A DNA stretch of 64,000 bases, from assembly GCF_030410135.1 (NCBI RefSeq), contig NZ_JAUGQQ010000008.1:29611-93610 (forward strand), given 5' to 3'. Below the pieces are notes generated by a model. The model saw nothing but the letters and a program-made list of their open reading frames with translations. It was not told where the DNA came from and searched no databases. Position numbers and translations under genes: made by a program. Shown here one piece after another: positions 8,604 to 17,368 of the stretch. This DNA is from Aequorivita aurantiaca. Lineage in GTDB: Bacteria; Bacteroidota; Bacteroidia; Flavobacteriales; Flavobacteriaceae. The stretch's first letter is position 1, and each line of letters begins with the position of its first letter.

Positions 8604-10334
8604 TTAAGGCCCGTCGGTAGGGTTGGGGGCAGTTTCCGCTTTTGGATCATCGGGTCTGTTTTGCAAATCCTTCGGAGTTAATTTGGATTCGGCCGGAAGT
8701 TGAATTTTATCTTCGGGAATGTCTTCAAAAAACTGGCCTTCATCCTTTGGTAGTGGAATTCCCGTTATTTTTGGAAGCACGGGGGCGGGTTTTCCTTTAA
8801 ATAAATCTTCAACTGAAAACAATCTTTCGTCGCCGCGCCATTGAAAACCGGGTAAAATTCGTGCGTTTTCGGGCAGCATTGATGGCGGATAAACCTTTCC
8901 ATCGGCTTTTTTTATAAAACGGATTCCAGTTATTTGCTGTTCTTCCAAATACATTTGAATAGAGCTGGAAACGGTTATATTGATACCCACCAAATCGTCA
9001 TTATCATTGCGGGAATAATAAATTACTTGGGCATTTTTGTTGATGTTTACAGTGTCCAATTCATTATTGGTGAACAGACCGATTAGCCGTTCCCCCTTCA
9101 CCTGATTATAGCCCATGCTGTCTTTCTGCACCAAAAAGGCGTTGTTGAAAACTTTTAAGGTGTCTAATTTATCCGTAATTGTATCGGAAAGAATATGGAT
9201 GGTATCGCCAATCATTTGATTTTCGCCACTCCACAAAACCGGATTTCGCAGCAGTTTTGTTATTCCGCGTTTTTCGCTAACATAAATGGAGTCACATTTT
9301 CCACTGGTTGGGTCGTCGCCCATTTTTCCAGGTTTGTATAACCTTGCCCGATAATATCCTTTTACAATTCTATTGTCTGGCTTGCCCGTTACACGTAGCG
9401 TATCTGCATGGACGTATATAGAATCGCCATCACGAACGGTAATGGCGACCGCTCTTTTTGTTATAAAAACCGAATCTTTTTCTCTAAAAACTTCGGCATA
9501 ATGACCGCGTATCACGCTTTTGTTTATAGTGTCCAAAACCCGAATATTGTTTGTTGCCGAAGCAAAACTCTTGTTTCTGTCGAAATAGATACTGTCTCCG
9601 AAAAGTGTTCGGTTTTCATAATCTACTTTTGAATTCTTGACGAAATAACCAGTGTCGCCCCGCGTGTCGTAATACCCGCGTTCGCAATAAACAGTACTGG
9701 TTTCACTCACAATAGTTGATGGACCGTACAGATAGGCATCACCGGTGTCGGAATAAAAATCGAGTTGATTGCTATTCACCGTGTACTTTGGGTTTACAAT
9801 CTTTACATTTTGAAGAAATTGATATTTTTTGCTTTCCGCGAAATATCTTCCCGAGCGACTTGTCAAAACGCTTGCGGTATCGCGAACGGTGCCGCCGGTG
9901 CGGTAATAGGCTTGTTGTTTTATTCTGTCAAAATAGAGTGTATCGGTAGTTAGTGTGGTTTTTGGTTCGGTTAAAACCACATCGCCACTTGCGAAGGCAA
10001 ACTGTGTGTTACCATTGTATTCGGCATATTTGCTCGCCATTGAAACTGTGTCGCCTTGGGTAATGCGTACATCTCCGTAAGCTTTTACGAAGTTGCTTTT
10101 TAGGTAAACAAACGCTTGATCGCACCACATTTCTACACCTTCGTGGATGATGTATACCTGCCCCGTCTCATCCTTGGTATAAATTGCGGCATCAGGAAAT
10201 TCCGGCCGCAGTTCCAAATAACCGGATTGAATATCAACCTTCTGTTTTTCCTGTGCGGAAAGTGAAATGCCACAGAAAATGAGAAACACGGAAAAGGTGA
10301 GATGTGATATCTTCAAGGAGAATTTATTTTTCAT
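8604..10334 (-). CDS. OstA/LptA-like lipopolysaccharide transport protein
   Basis: Exported protein of 576 residues with an N-terminal signal (MKNKFSLK then a hydrophobic stretch ending in SLSAQ). The body is a long series of beta-strand repeats of the OstA/LptA type, for example the YGDVRITQGDTVSMASKYA and FASGDVVLTEPKTTLTTDTL segments, which form a jellyroll bridge carrying LPS across the periplasm. Proteins of this length are the Bacteroidota OstA-like form. The C-terminus is proline-rich. The ATG at 10334 gives a clean signal peptide; an upstream TTG is rejected. It lies 29 bp after purA and 3 bp before the aminotransferase gene. An LptA-like role is inferred from the repeat pattern. Confidence 0.85.
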   Translation of the reverse strand: MKNKFSLKISHLTFSVFLIFCGISLSAQEKQKVDIQSGYLELRPEFPDAAIYTKDETGQVYIIHEGVEMWCDQAFVYLKSNFVKAYGDVRITQGDTVSMASKYAEYNGNTQFAFASGDVVLTEPKTTLTTDTLYFDRIKQQAYYRTGGTVRDTASVLTSRSGRYFAESKKYQFLQNVKIVNPKYTVNSNQLDFYSDTGDAYLYGPSTIVSETSTVYCERGYYDTRGDTGYFVKNSKVDYENRTLFGDSIYFDRNKSFASATNNIRVLDTINKSVIRGHYAEVFREKDSVFITKRAVAITVRDGDSIYVHADTLRVTGKPDNRIVKGYYRARLYKPGKMGDDPTSGKCDSIYVSEKRGITKLLRNPVLWSGENQMIGDTIHILSDTITDKLDTLKVFNNAFLVQKDSMGYNQVKGERLIGLFTNNELDTVNINKNAQVIYYSRNDNDDLVGINITVSSSIQMYLEEQQITGIRFIKKADGKVYPPSMLPENARILPGFQWRGDERLFSVEDLFKGKPAPVLPKITGIPLPKDEGQFFEDIPEDKIQLPAESKLTPKDLQNRPDDPKAETAPNPTDGP

Positions 10335-10363
10335 TGGGAACGAAAATATCAACAAAATATTGG

Positions 10364-11635
10364 TTACCGGTGAATGGTCTGCTTTCTATCCGGCCCTACA
10401 GAAACTATTTTGATGGGTACTTCCAGTTCTTTTTCAAGAAAACTTATATAGTCATTCAACGCGTCTGGCAATTGGGTAGCTTCGCCCATTTTGGTTAAAT
10501 CTGCCTTCCAGCCTTTCATTTCGGTATAGATGGGAGTTACATTTTCGGCTTCTATATTATAGGGTAAATGATGGATTATTTCACCTTTATAGTTATAGGC
10601 TGTGCAAACCTTTAATTTTTCAAAACCACTTAACACATCGGCCTTCATCATTATAAGTTGGGTAACGCCGTTTACTTGAACTGCGTAACGAAGTGCTACC
10701 AAATCCAACCATCCGCAACGACGGGGGCGACCAGTAACGGCACCAAATTCGTTTCCTATTTTTGCCATTCGCTCCCCGGCTTCGTCAAAAAGTTCGGTAG
10801 GGAAGGGGCCACTGCCAACGCGGGTTGTATATGCTTTAAAAATTCCGAATACATCTTGCACTTTGTTTGGCGGAACTCCCAAACCGGTGCAGGCTCCAGC
10901 CGCAGTAGTGTTTGAGGATGTTACGAAAGGATAGGTTCCAAAGTCAATATCGAGCAGGGAGCCTTGAGCGCCTTCCGCCAAAATGGTTTTTCCATCTTTT
11001 TGGGCTTGGTGCAGATATTCTTCACTGTCAATAAACCTGAGGTTTTTTAGCGTTTCAACGGAAGCAAAAAATTCGGCTTCGAGATCGGCTAAATCATATT
11101 GCACATCCACATTATAAAAGGCTATCATTGCCTCGTGCTTATCGGCCAAGGCGCGGTATTTATCTTGCCAATTCTCAAGTTCCAAATCACCAATGCGAAT
11201 ACCGTTTCTTCCGGTTTTGTCCATATAGGTTGGACCAATTCCTTTAAGGGTTGAGCCTATTTTCGCCTTTCCCTTTGATGCTTCCGAGGCTGCGTCGAGC
11301 AAGCGATGCGTTGGCAAAATGATATGGGCTTTTCGAGAAACTATCAAATTCTTTTTATAGTCCACATCGTATTTATCAAGGGCTTCCAATTCCTTTACAA
11401 ACACTACGGGATCTATCACAACGCCATTTCCGATGAGGTTCACGGAATTTTTATGGAAAATTCCTGATGGTATTGTTCGCAACACGTGCTTTATTCCGTC
11501 GAATTCCAACGTATGCCCTGCATTTGGACCACCTTGGAATCGCGCGATTATATCATAGTTTTTTGTTAGGACGTCGACAATTTTTCCTTTGCCTTCATCG
11601 CCCCATTGCAATCCAAGTAGTAAATCTACTGCCAT
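10364..11635 (-). CDS. purA: adenylosuccinate synthase
   Basis: Joins IMP and aspartate with GTP to make adenylosuccinate, the first committed step to AMP. The 423 residues begin with the signature GLQWGDEGKGK at 8-18, including the catalytic D13 and the GTP-loop lysine, followed by GGPNAGHTL with the catalytic histidine, GPTYMDKTGRNG, AEGAQGSLLDIDFGTYPFVTSS and TRVGSGPFPTEL. Length and every block match the family. It begins 3 bp after the fur-like gene stop, so the two are co-transcribed; fur next to purA behind spoT is an arrangement that ties purine nucleotide supply to regulatory genes. Confidence 0.97.
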   Translation of the reverse strand: MAVDLLLGLQWGDEGKGKIVDVLTKNYDIIARFQGGPNAGHTLEFDGIKHVLRTIPSGIFHKNSVNLIGNGVVIDPVVFVKELEALDKYDVDYKKNLIVSRKAHIILPTHRLLDAASEASKGKAKIGSTLKGIGPTYMDKTGRNGIRIGDLELENWQDKYRALADKHEAMIAFYNVDVQYDLADLEAEFFASVETLKNLRFIDSEEYLHQAQKDGKTILAEGAQGSLLDIDFGTYPFVTSSNTTAAGACTGLGVPPNKVQDVFGIFKAYTTRVGSGPFPTELFDEAGERMAKIGNEFGAVTGRPRRCGWLDLVALRYAVQVNGVTQLIMMKADVLSGFEKLKVCTAYNYKGEIIHHLPYNIEAENVTPIYTEMKGWKADLTKMGEATQLPDALNDYISFLEKELEVPIKIVSVGPDRKQTIHR

Positions 11636-11638
11636 AAT

Positions 11639-12112
11639 TTATTGTGAATTGTCCGCTTCCTGCTCGTTCGCGGATTTTTTATTTCCGTAGAAATAAAGTG
11701 AATGGTTTGTTATTTCAATATTGAAAACCTCTTCAATGGTTTTTTTTATGCTGTGAATCCGTGGATCGCAAAATTCAATTACTTCGCCATCTTGTAGGAT
11801 GATGTGATCGTGGTTACGATCAAAATAGGATTTTTCGTAATGCGACTGATTTTGGCCAAACTGATGCTTACGCACCAACCCGCACTCCAAAAGAAGCTCA
11901 ATGGTATTGTAAAGTGTGGCCCGACTAACGCGGTAGTTTTTATTCTTCATATTTATGTACAACGATTCAATGTCAAAATGATCGTCGTGGTCATAAATTT
12001 CCTGCAGAATGGCATAGCGTTCGGGTGTTTTTCGGTGTCCTTTTTTCTCAAGAAAACCCGTGAAAACGTTCTTTACTATTTCTTGATTGTTTATGTCTGT
12101 TTTTGAACTCAT
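11639..12112 (-). CDS. Fur family transcriptional regulator
   Basis: A 157-residue DNA-binding regulator of the ferric uptake family. The winged helix is at about 20-90, with recognition helix [21 protein letters not shown]. The dimerisation and metal region is [29 protein letters not shown], keeping the HDH motif. Unlike classical Fur, it has no CxxC pair: only single cysteines occur at LLECG and EFCD, so a structural zinc site made of four cysteines is absent. Metal specificity (iron, zinc or peroxide sensing) cannot be decided. It lies 27 bp after spoT and 3 bp before purA. Confidence 0.9.
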   Translation of the reverse strand: MSSKTDINNQEIVKNVFTGFLEKKGHRKTPERYAILQEIYDHDDHFDIESLYINMKNKNYRVSRATLYNTIELLLECGLVRKHQFGQNQSHYEKSYFDRNHDHIILQDGEVIEFCDPRIHSIKKTIEEVFNIEITNHSLYFYGNKKSANEQEADNSQ

Positions 12113-12139
12113 AACTAAGCTTGCAAAGTTACTTAAATT

Positions 12140-14344
12140 TTACACTCTGGTAACTTTATCAATTCCGTTTATTTTTTTGATGTTTTCCACGAGGTTTGTA
12201 AGTATGGTTTTGTTTTTTACTACTACAACAATTTTACCCGTAAAAACCCCGTCATTACTATCAAAATGCACGCTTTTCATATCTATGTGCAGGTTGTTGG
12301 AAATTACTTTCGTTACTTCATTTACAAGCCCAATGGTATCAATGCCGGAAATTTCCAAAATCGCCTTGAATTCTCTTTGGGTACTATCAATCCACTTGGC
12401 TGGCATAATGCGGTAACTGTAATTGCTTTGAAGCTGTAACGCATTTGGACAGTTTGTTTTATGCACTTTGATGCCTTCATTCACGGTTACAAATCCGAAA
12501 ACATCATCGCCGGGAATGGGGTTGCAACAATTGGCCATTTTATAATCCAGTTTGTCCTCACTCTTTCCGAAAACTAGTTGGTCAAACTTTTCGGTAATTT
12601 CTTCCTTGTGGACATCTTCGGGCTTGTCTGGCTTTCTTATTCGGTTTTTGAAGAAACTAATAAAGGCATTGCTTCGCGAAGCCGCGAAATCTTTCAGCTT
12701 TTGGTTGTCAATTATTCCCGCCCCCACGCGATAATACAAATCCAGACTTGTTTTCACTTTAAAGAAAACCACAAGCTGGTTGAGCGTGCTTTCATCTAAA
12801 TTAATTTTCAGGGATTTTAATTTTCTGGCCAGAATCACCTTTCCTTCTTCGGCAAGTTGTTTCTTTTCGTCCTTTAGTGATGATTTTATTTTGGATCGGG
12901 CTCTTCCCGTTGTTGCATAGTTCAGCCAGTTGGTTGTGGGTTTTGCGTTTTCCGAAGTGATAACTTCCACTTGGTCGCCACTTTTTAACTCGTGGCTTAA
13001 TGGAACAAGTTTTCCATTCACCTTTGTGCCGCGGGTGTGCATGCCGATTTCCGTGTGGATGTGGAATGCGAAATCCAAAGCCGTTGCACCTTTCGGGAGT
13101 GAATACAGATCGCCTTTGGGCGTAAATACGAAAATTTCCTTGGCGTAAAGATTCAATTTGAATTCTTCCACAAAATCCACCGCGCTTATTTCTGAATTTT
13201 CAAGGGTATCCTGTAGTTTGTTTAGCCAGTTTTCAAGGCCACCATCGTCTTTTTCCTTGTTTTTGTATTTATAGTGTGCGGCAAATCCTTTTTCAGCTAT
13301 TTCATTCATCCGTTCACTTCTAATCTGCACTTCCACCCAACGGCCCTTGGGCCCCATAACGGTGATGTGCAATGCTTCATAACCCGTTGATTTTGGTGAG
13401 GAAATCCAGTCGCGAAGGCGAATTGGGTTCGGGCGGAAATGATCGGTAACGATTGAATATATTTTCCACGCGAAGAATTTTTCGTTCTCGGGCGCGCTTT
13501 TGTATATAATTCGCACGGCAAATTTGTCATATACCTCATCAAAACTCACATTCTGCACCAGCATTTTTCTGCGGATGGAAAAAATGGATTTTGGACGGCC
13601 CTTTATTTCATAATCTAGATTTTCGGAATCGAGGGAGTCCTTTATTACTTGGTTAAAGGCTTCAATATAGGCATCCTGTTCCTCCTTGCTTTCTTTGATT
13701 CTTCCCAAAATATCTGCATAAACCTCGGGCTCGGTGAATTTAAGGCCCATATCCTCAAGCTCGGTTTTTATATTGTAAAGGCCAATCCGGTGGGCGAGGG
13801 GGGCATAAATGTAAAGCGTTTCAGAAGCAATTTTACGCTGTTTGTCCGGCGGCATACTTTCCATGGTTTGCATATTGTGCAGCCTGTCCGCAATTTTGAT
13901 GATGATAACTCGAATGTCTTCGTTGAGGGTAAGCAACATTTTCCGAAAGTTTTCGGCTTGCATCGATACGTCTTCGGACATATTGATGTGGGAAATTTTT
14001 GTGAGGCCATCCACAATCCGAGCAACCGCCGTCCCGAACATTTCCTCAATATCTTCCAAGGAATAGGCCGTATCTTCCACAACATCATGAAGTAACGCTG
14101 CTGCTATGCTCGTGGCGTCAAGTCCAATTTCGGAAGCAACTAGTTTTGCAACCGCGATAGGGTGAAAAATATAAGCCTCGCCACTTTTTCGACGTTGGTC
14201 TTTATGGGCGTCCACGGCCAAATCAAAAGCGCTGCGAATCAGTTTTTTATCTTCTTTGGAAAGGGTGCGATAACTAATTTTTAGCAGCTGTTTGTAGTGC
14301 TTGGCAATCTCCTTTTTCTCTTCTTCTAATGCGGCTTCTGTCAT
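12140..14344 (-). CDS. RelA/SpoT family bifunctional (p)ppGpp synthetase/hydrolase
   Basis: Makes and degrades the alarmone (p)ppGpp in the stringent response. The 734 residues have all domains of the long RSH form: an HD hydrolase domain with H61 and the intact H86-D87 motif (LLHDVVEDT), the synthetase domain (GRPKSIFSIRRKM, DKFAVRII, EVQIRSERMNEIAEKG), a TGS domain (FVFTPKGDLYSLPKGATALDF spanning segments) and a C-terminal ACT domain (ILEISGIDTIGLVNEVTKVIS). With both HD and synthetase motifs present it should be bifunctional like SpoT/Rel. It is the first gene of a five-gene minus-strand run and is divergent from the M16 peptidase pair. Confidence 0.95.
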   Translation of the reverse strand: MTEAALEEEKKEIAKHYKQLLKISYRTLSKEDKKLIRSAFDLAVDAHKDQRRKSGEAYIFHPIAVAKLVASEIGLDATSIAAALLHDVVEDTAYSLEDIEEMFGTAVARIVDGLTKISHINMSEDVSMQAENFRKMLLTLNEDIRVIIIKIADRLHNMQTMESMPPDKQRKIASETLYIYAPLAHRIGLYNIKTELEDMGLKFTEPEVYADILGRIKESKEEQDAYIEAFNQVIKDSLDSENLDYEIKGRPKSIFSIRRKMLVQNVSFDEVYDKFAVRIIYKSAPENEKFFAWKIYSIVTDHFRPNPIRLRDWISSPKSTGYEALHITVMGPKGRWVEVQIRSERMNEIAEKGFAAHYKYKNKEKDDGGLENWLNKLQDTLENSEISAVDFVEEFKLNLYAKEIFVFTPKGDLYSLPKGATALDFAFHIHTEIGMHTRGTKVNGKLVPLSHELKSGDQVEVITSENAKPTTNWLNYATTGRARSKIKSSLKDEKKQLAEEGKVILARKLKSLKINLDESTLNQLVVFFKVKTSLDLYYRVGAGIIDNQKLKDFAASRSNAFISFFKNRIRKPDKPEDVHKEEITEKFDQLVFGKSEDKLDYKMANCCNPIPGDDVFGFVTVNEGIKVHKTNCPNALQLQSNYSYRIMPAKWIDSTQREFKAILEISGIDTIGLVNEVTKVISNNLHIDMKSVHFDSNDGVFTGKIVVVVKNKTILTNLVENIKKINGIDKVTRV

Positions 14345-14499
14345 AAACTAAAAATACAGATTAGTATTGAAATGGACAACTAAATTAATACAATGGACTG
14401 GGTAATATTTATTTCTTGGCTATCAAATATTTAAGAAATACTGTAACAATTTATTTAACTTAATGTCTATTATTTATAAACCATTCCAAAAATATCCAT

Positions 14500-15888
14500 A
14501 TGAAAAATAGAATACTGATGTGTTTCTTTTTAGCAAGCTGCGTACTAAGTTTTGCCCAAAATAAAGATGCACAAAACAAGCAAACCGCCCAATTCAATGT
14601 TCCGGTGGAATATTACAAACTGGACAATGGCCTTAAGGTAATTTTATCGCCGGACAAGTCCTCTCCAACCGTTGTGGTGGCGGTTTATTACAACATCGGG
14701 TTTAGAATCGAACCGAAGGATCGCACCGGGTTTGCGCACTTGTTTGAACATATGATGTTCCAAGGCTCAGAGAATTTGGGCAAAATGGAATTCATAAAAT
14801 TAGTGCAGCAAAATGGGGGCATTTTAAACGGCTCTACGCGTTTTGACTTCACCAATTATTTTGAAATAGTCCCGTCCAACAAACTGGAAACCATGCTTTG
14901 GGCCGAAGCCGACCGAATGAAAGGCCTTGATATTACACAGGAAAATCTTACCAACCAACAAGGCGTTGTTAAAAACGAAGTGAAGGTAAATGTTTTGAAC
15001 CAACCGTACGGCGGCTTTCCTTGGCTGGACATGCCGCAATACGCAAATACAAACTGGTACAACGCCCACAATTTTTACGGAGATTTGAAAGATCTCGATG
15101 CCGCAAATCTCGAAGATGTTGAAAGTTTTTTCAAAACCTATTACGCTCCGAATAATGCCGCTATTTCAATAGTTGGGGATTTTGAAATTAGCGAGGCAAA
15201 AGCTTGGATTGACCAATATTTCAGCGGAATTCCTTCCGCGCAGATTCCCGCAATGCCGGACATTTCAGAACCTAAACAGGAAAAGGAAAAGCAATTCACC
15301 AAAAATGATTCCTTGGCAAACAAACCGGCACTGGCGGTGGCATACCATATGCCAGTGCGCAATACTCCGGAATATTATGCTATGGGACTTTTAGATCAAA
15401 TTTTAATCCAAGGCGATAATGCCTTGCTTCAGAAAAAATTGGTGGATGAAAAAGGGTACACTTCCTACGTAAGTGGGGGTATAAATTATTTGGGGAATAT
15501 GTTCAATTATAATGGCCCAATGCAAATAATGTTCGATGTAACCTATGACAATGAAACCTCAAAACAGCAAGTTATGGACGCCGTTGATGAAGTTATAGAC
15601 GGACTTTCAACAAAAATAAACCAGGAAATGTTGGACAATGCAATGGTGAAAATACGCTCAAAATTATACGATGAATTGAGTGGCACATTTGGGTTTGGCC
15701 GTGCGGATTTGCTATGCAGCTTTGCTCTTTTTGACGACAACCCCGCGCGAATAAATACCTTGGAAGAGGAATTTAAAAAGGTCACCCCCGAAATTGTGAA
15801 AAAGACAATTTCAGAATATTTAAGAAAAACGAATCGAACCATTTTGGTGGTAAATCCACTTTTGGCAAACAACGAAAAAACAAACTAA
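14500..15888 (+). CDS. M16 family zinc peptidase, catalytic subunit
   Basis: Exported insulinase-type metallopeptidase of 462 residues. The N-terminus is a signal peptide (MKNRILMCFFLASCVLSFAQ). The inverted zinc motif HxxEH is intact as HLFEH at 80-84 in GFAHLFEHMMFQGSENL, and a downstream glutamate region NEVKVNVLNQPYG supplies the third ligand. Its stop is followed directly by the ATG of a second M16 protein that lacks the zinc motif, so the two probably form the active/inactive heterodimer typical of bacterial M16B enzymes in the periplasm. The substrate is unknown. Confidence 0.92.
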   Translation: MKNRILMCFFLASCVLSFAQNKDAQNKQTAQFNVPVEYYKLDNGLKVILSPDKSSPTVVVAVYYNIGFRIEPKDRTGFAHLFEHMMFQGSENLGKMEFIKLVQQNGGILNGSTRFDFTNYFEIVPSNKLETMLWAEADRMKGLDITQENLTNQQGVVKNEVKVNVLNQPYGGFPWLDMPQYANTNWYNAHNFYGDLKDLDAANLEDVESFFKTYYAPNNAAISIVGDFEISEAKAWIDQYFSGIPSAQIPAMPDISEPKQEKEKQFTKNDSLANKPALAVAYHMPVRNTPEYYAMGLLDQILIQGDNALLQKKLVDEKGYTSYVSGGINYLGNMFNYNGPMQIMFDVTYDNETSKQQVMDAVDEVIDGLSTKINQEMLDNAMVKIRSKLYDELSGTFGFGRADLLCSFALFDDNPARINTLEEEFKKVTPEIVKKTISEYLRKTNRTILVVNPLLANNEKTN

Positions 15889-17274
15889 ATGAAAACTTCA
15901 ATTTATACATTTTTTATAGCCTTGTTTATCGCCGTGCCAGGCATAGCGCAGAAACAAACCCCACCAAAAGGCGCGGAACCAAAAGATTTTTCGCTTCCGA
16001 AGAAAGAAGTTATAAGTCTGGACAACGGCCTACAATTGGTAATGGTGCCCTACGGAAGTATCCCGAAAGCCACCATAAGTATTACAGTAAATACAGGCAA
16101 TATAAACGAAACCAAAGACCAAGTGTGGCTGGCCGACTTGCTGGGCGATTTGATGAAGGAAGGCAGTACGGCCGATTATTCCGTAAAGGACAAGCTTGCG
16201 GGAATGGGCGGAAATCTAAATATTGGCGTGGGCGCGCACAATACATCCCTAAGCACTGATGTGCTGTCGGAATTTGCCCCCGATGCCTTAAAAATTCTTG
16301 CCGACGTTTTGGAAAATCCAAAATTGCCTCAAAGTGAAATGGATAGGCTTAAAAATAATATGAAAAGAAATTTAACTGTTGCGCTATCAACTCCCGGGGC
16401 GCAGGCAAGAAAGGATTTCTTTGCGGAAATGTATCCGAACCATCCCTACGGAAGATTATATCCCACTTCCGAACAAGTCGATTCCTATACTTTGAATGAT
16501 GTAAAATCTTTTTACGATGCAAATTTCGGTGCACAGCGTACCACAATTTATGTTGTTGGAAATTTTAATTCGGAAGAAATTAAAGCAGTGGTGAAATCTA
16601 CACTGGCCGACTGGCAGAAGGGTCCGAAGGAAAATTATCCTGTCGCCCAAGCTCAGTCCAACGGGAAAGTAAAAATAATTGACCGTCCGGGCGCGCCCCA
16701 ATCTACTATTTATTATGGGCTTCCAGTGCCCGATCCGTCAAACAAGGATTATGTGGCGCTGGATGTTATGAATACGCTTTTGGGCGGTTCCTTTGGCTCG
16801 CGAATTACCAGCAACATCCGCGAGGATAAAGGCTATACCTATTCCCCAAGCAGTGCTTTGGTGGCAAATTACAAAAGCGGACTTTGGTACGAAAGTGCAG
16901 ATGTTACCACTGAATTTACCGGCGCTTCCGTGGATGAAATTAAAAAGGAAATTGTTCGCCTGCAAAATGAAGCTCCCGCAAAAGCTGAATTGGATGGGAT
17001 GAAGAATTACAAATCGGGCATTTATGTGCTTCAAAATTCAACACCCTATGGAATTATTGGGCAGTTGAATTTCCTCGATGTGCACAATTTGGATGAATCG
17101 TTTTTGGTAAATCAAGTGAAAAACATAAATGCAGTTACCCCACAGCAAGTGCAAGAAATGGCAAAAAAATATATTCAGCCGGATAAAATGACGCTAATTG
17201 TGGTTGGCGACAAAGAAAAAATAAAGGAACAAGTAAAAGAAACCATTGCGCAACCCGCGAAAAAAGAACAGTAA
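15889..17274 (+). CDS. M16 family peptidase, non-catalytic partner
   Basis: Exported protein of 461 residues with a signal peptide (MKTSIYTFFIALFIAVPGIAQ). It aligns by eye with the upstream M16 peptidase over its whole length (SLDNGLQLVMVPYGS, NFGAQRTTIYVVGNF, YGLPVPDPSNKDYVALDVMNTLLGG) but where the zinc motif should be it has LADLLGDLMKEG, with neither histidine. It therefore cannot bind zinc in the usual way and is probably the structural partner that completes the crypt-shaped protease. The R/Y pair region near the C-terminus (GSRITSNIREDKGYTYS) used by the partner subunit is kept. The genes abut with no gap, so translation is coupled. Confidence 0.92.
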   Translation: MKTSIYTFFIALFIAVPGIAQKQTPPKGAEPKDFSLPKKEVISLDNGLQLVMVPYGSIPKATISITVNTGNINETKDQVWLADLLGDLMKEGSTADYSVKDKLAGMGGNLNIGVGAHNTSLSTDVLSEFAPDALKILADVLENPKLPQSEMDRLKNNMKRNLTVALSTPGAQARKDFFAEMYPNHPYGRLYPTSEQVDSYTLNDVKSFYDANFGAQRTTIYVVGNFNSEEIKAVVKSTLADWQKGPKENYPVAQAQSNGKVKIIDRPGAPQSTIYYGLPVPDPSNKDYVALDVMNTLLGGSFGSRITSNIREDKGYTYSPSSALVANYKSGLWYESADVTTEFTGASVDEIKKEIVRLQNEAPAKAELDGMKNYKSGIYVLQNSTPYGIIGQLNFLDVHNLDESFLVNQVKNINAVTPQQVQEMAKKYIQPDKMTLIVVGDKEKIKEQVKETIAQPAKKEQ

Positions 17275-17296
17275 TTGTTGAAGTTTGAGTTAGTTG

Positions 17297-17329
17297 AAAA
17301 AAAGCCCGGCGATAGTTGGGCTTTTTTTT
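17297..17329 (+). terminator. terminator after the M16 pair, usable from both sides
   Basis: Stem AAAAAAAGCCC (17297-17307) pairs with GGGCTTTTTTTT (17318-17329). The stem extends inward through GGC/GTT wobble pairs around a GATA loop. It lies between convergent genes (M16 pair and recG). Confidence 0.85.
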
Positions 17330-17368
17330 CTACATCCTAGTTAATGTTTGCCTTTAAATATCGAGGAA

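Noticed and set aside
15889..17274. Active second M16 protease
   Set aside because: The HxxEH site is replaced by LADLLGDLMK with no histidine, so zinc binding is not expected.
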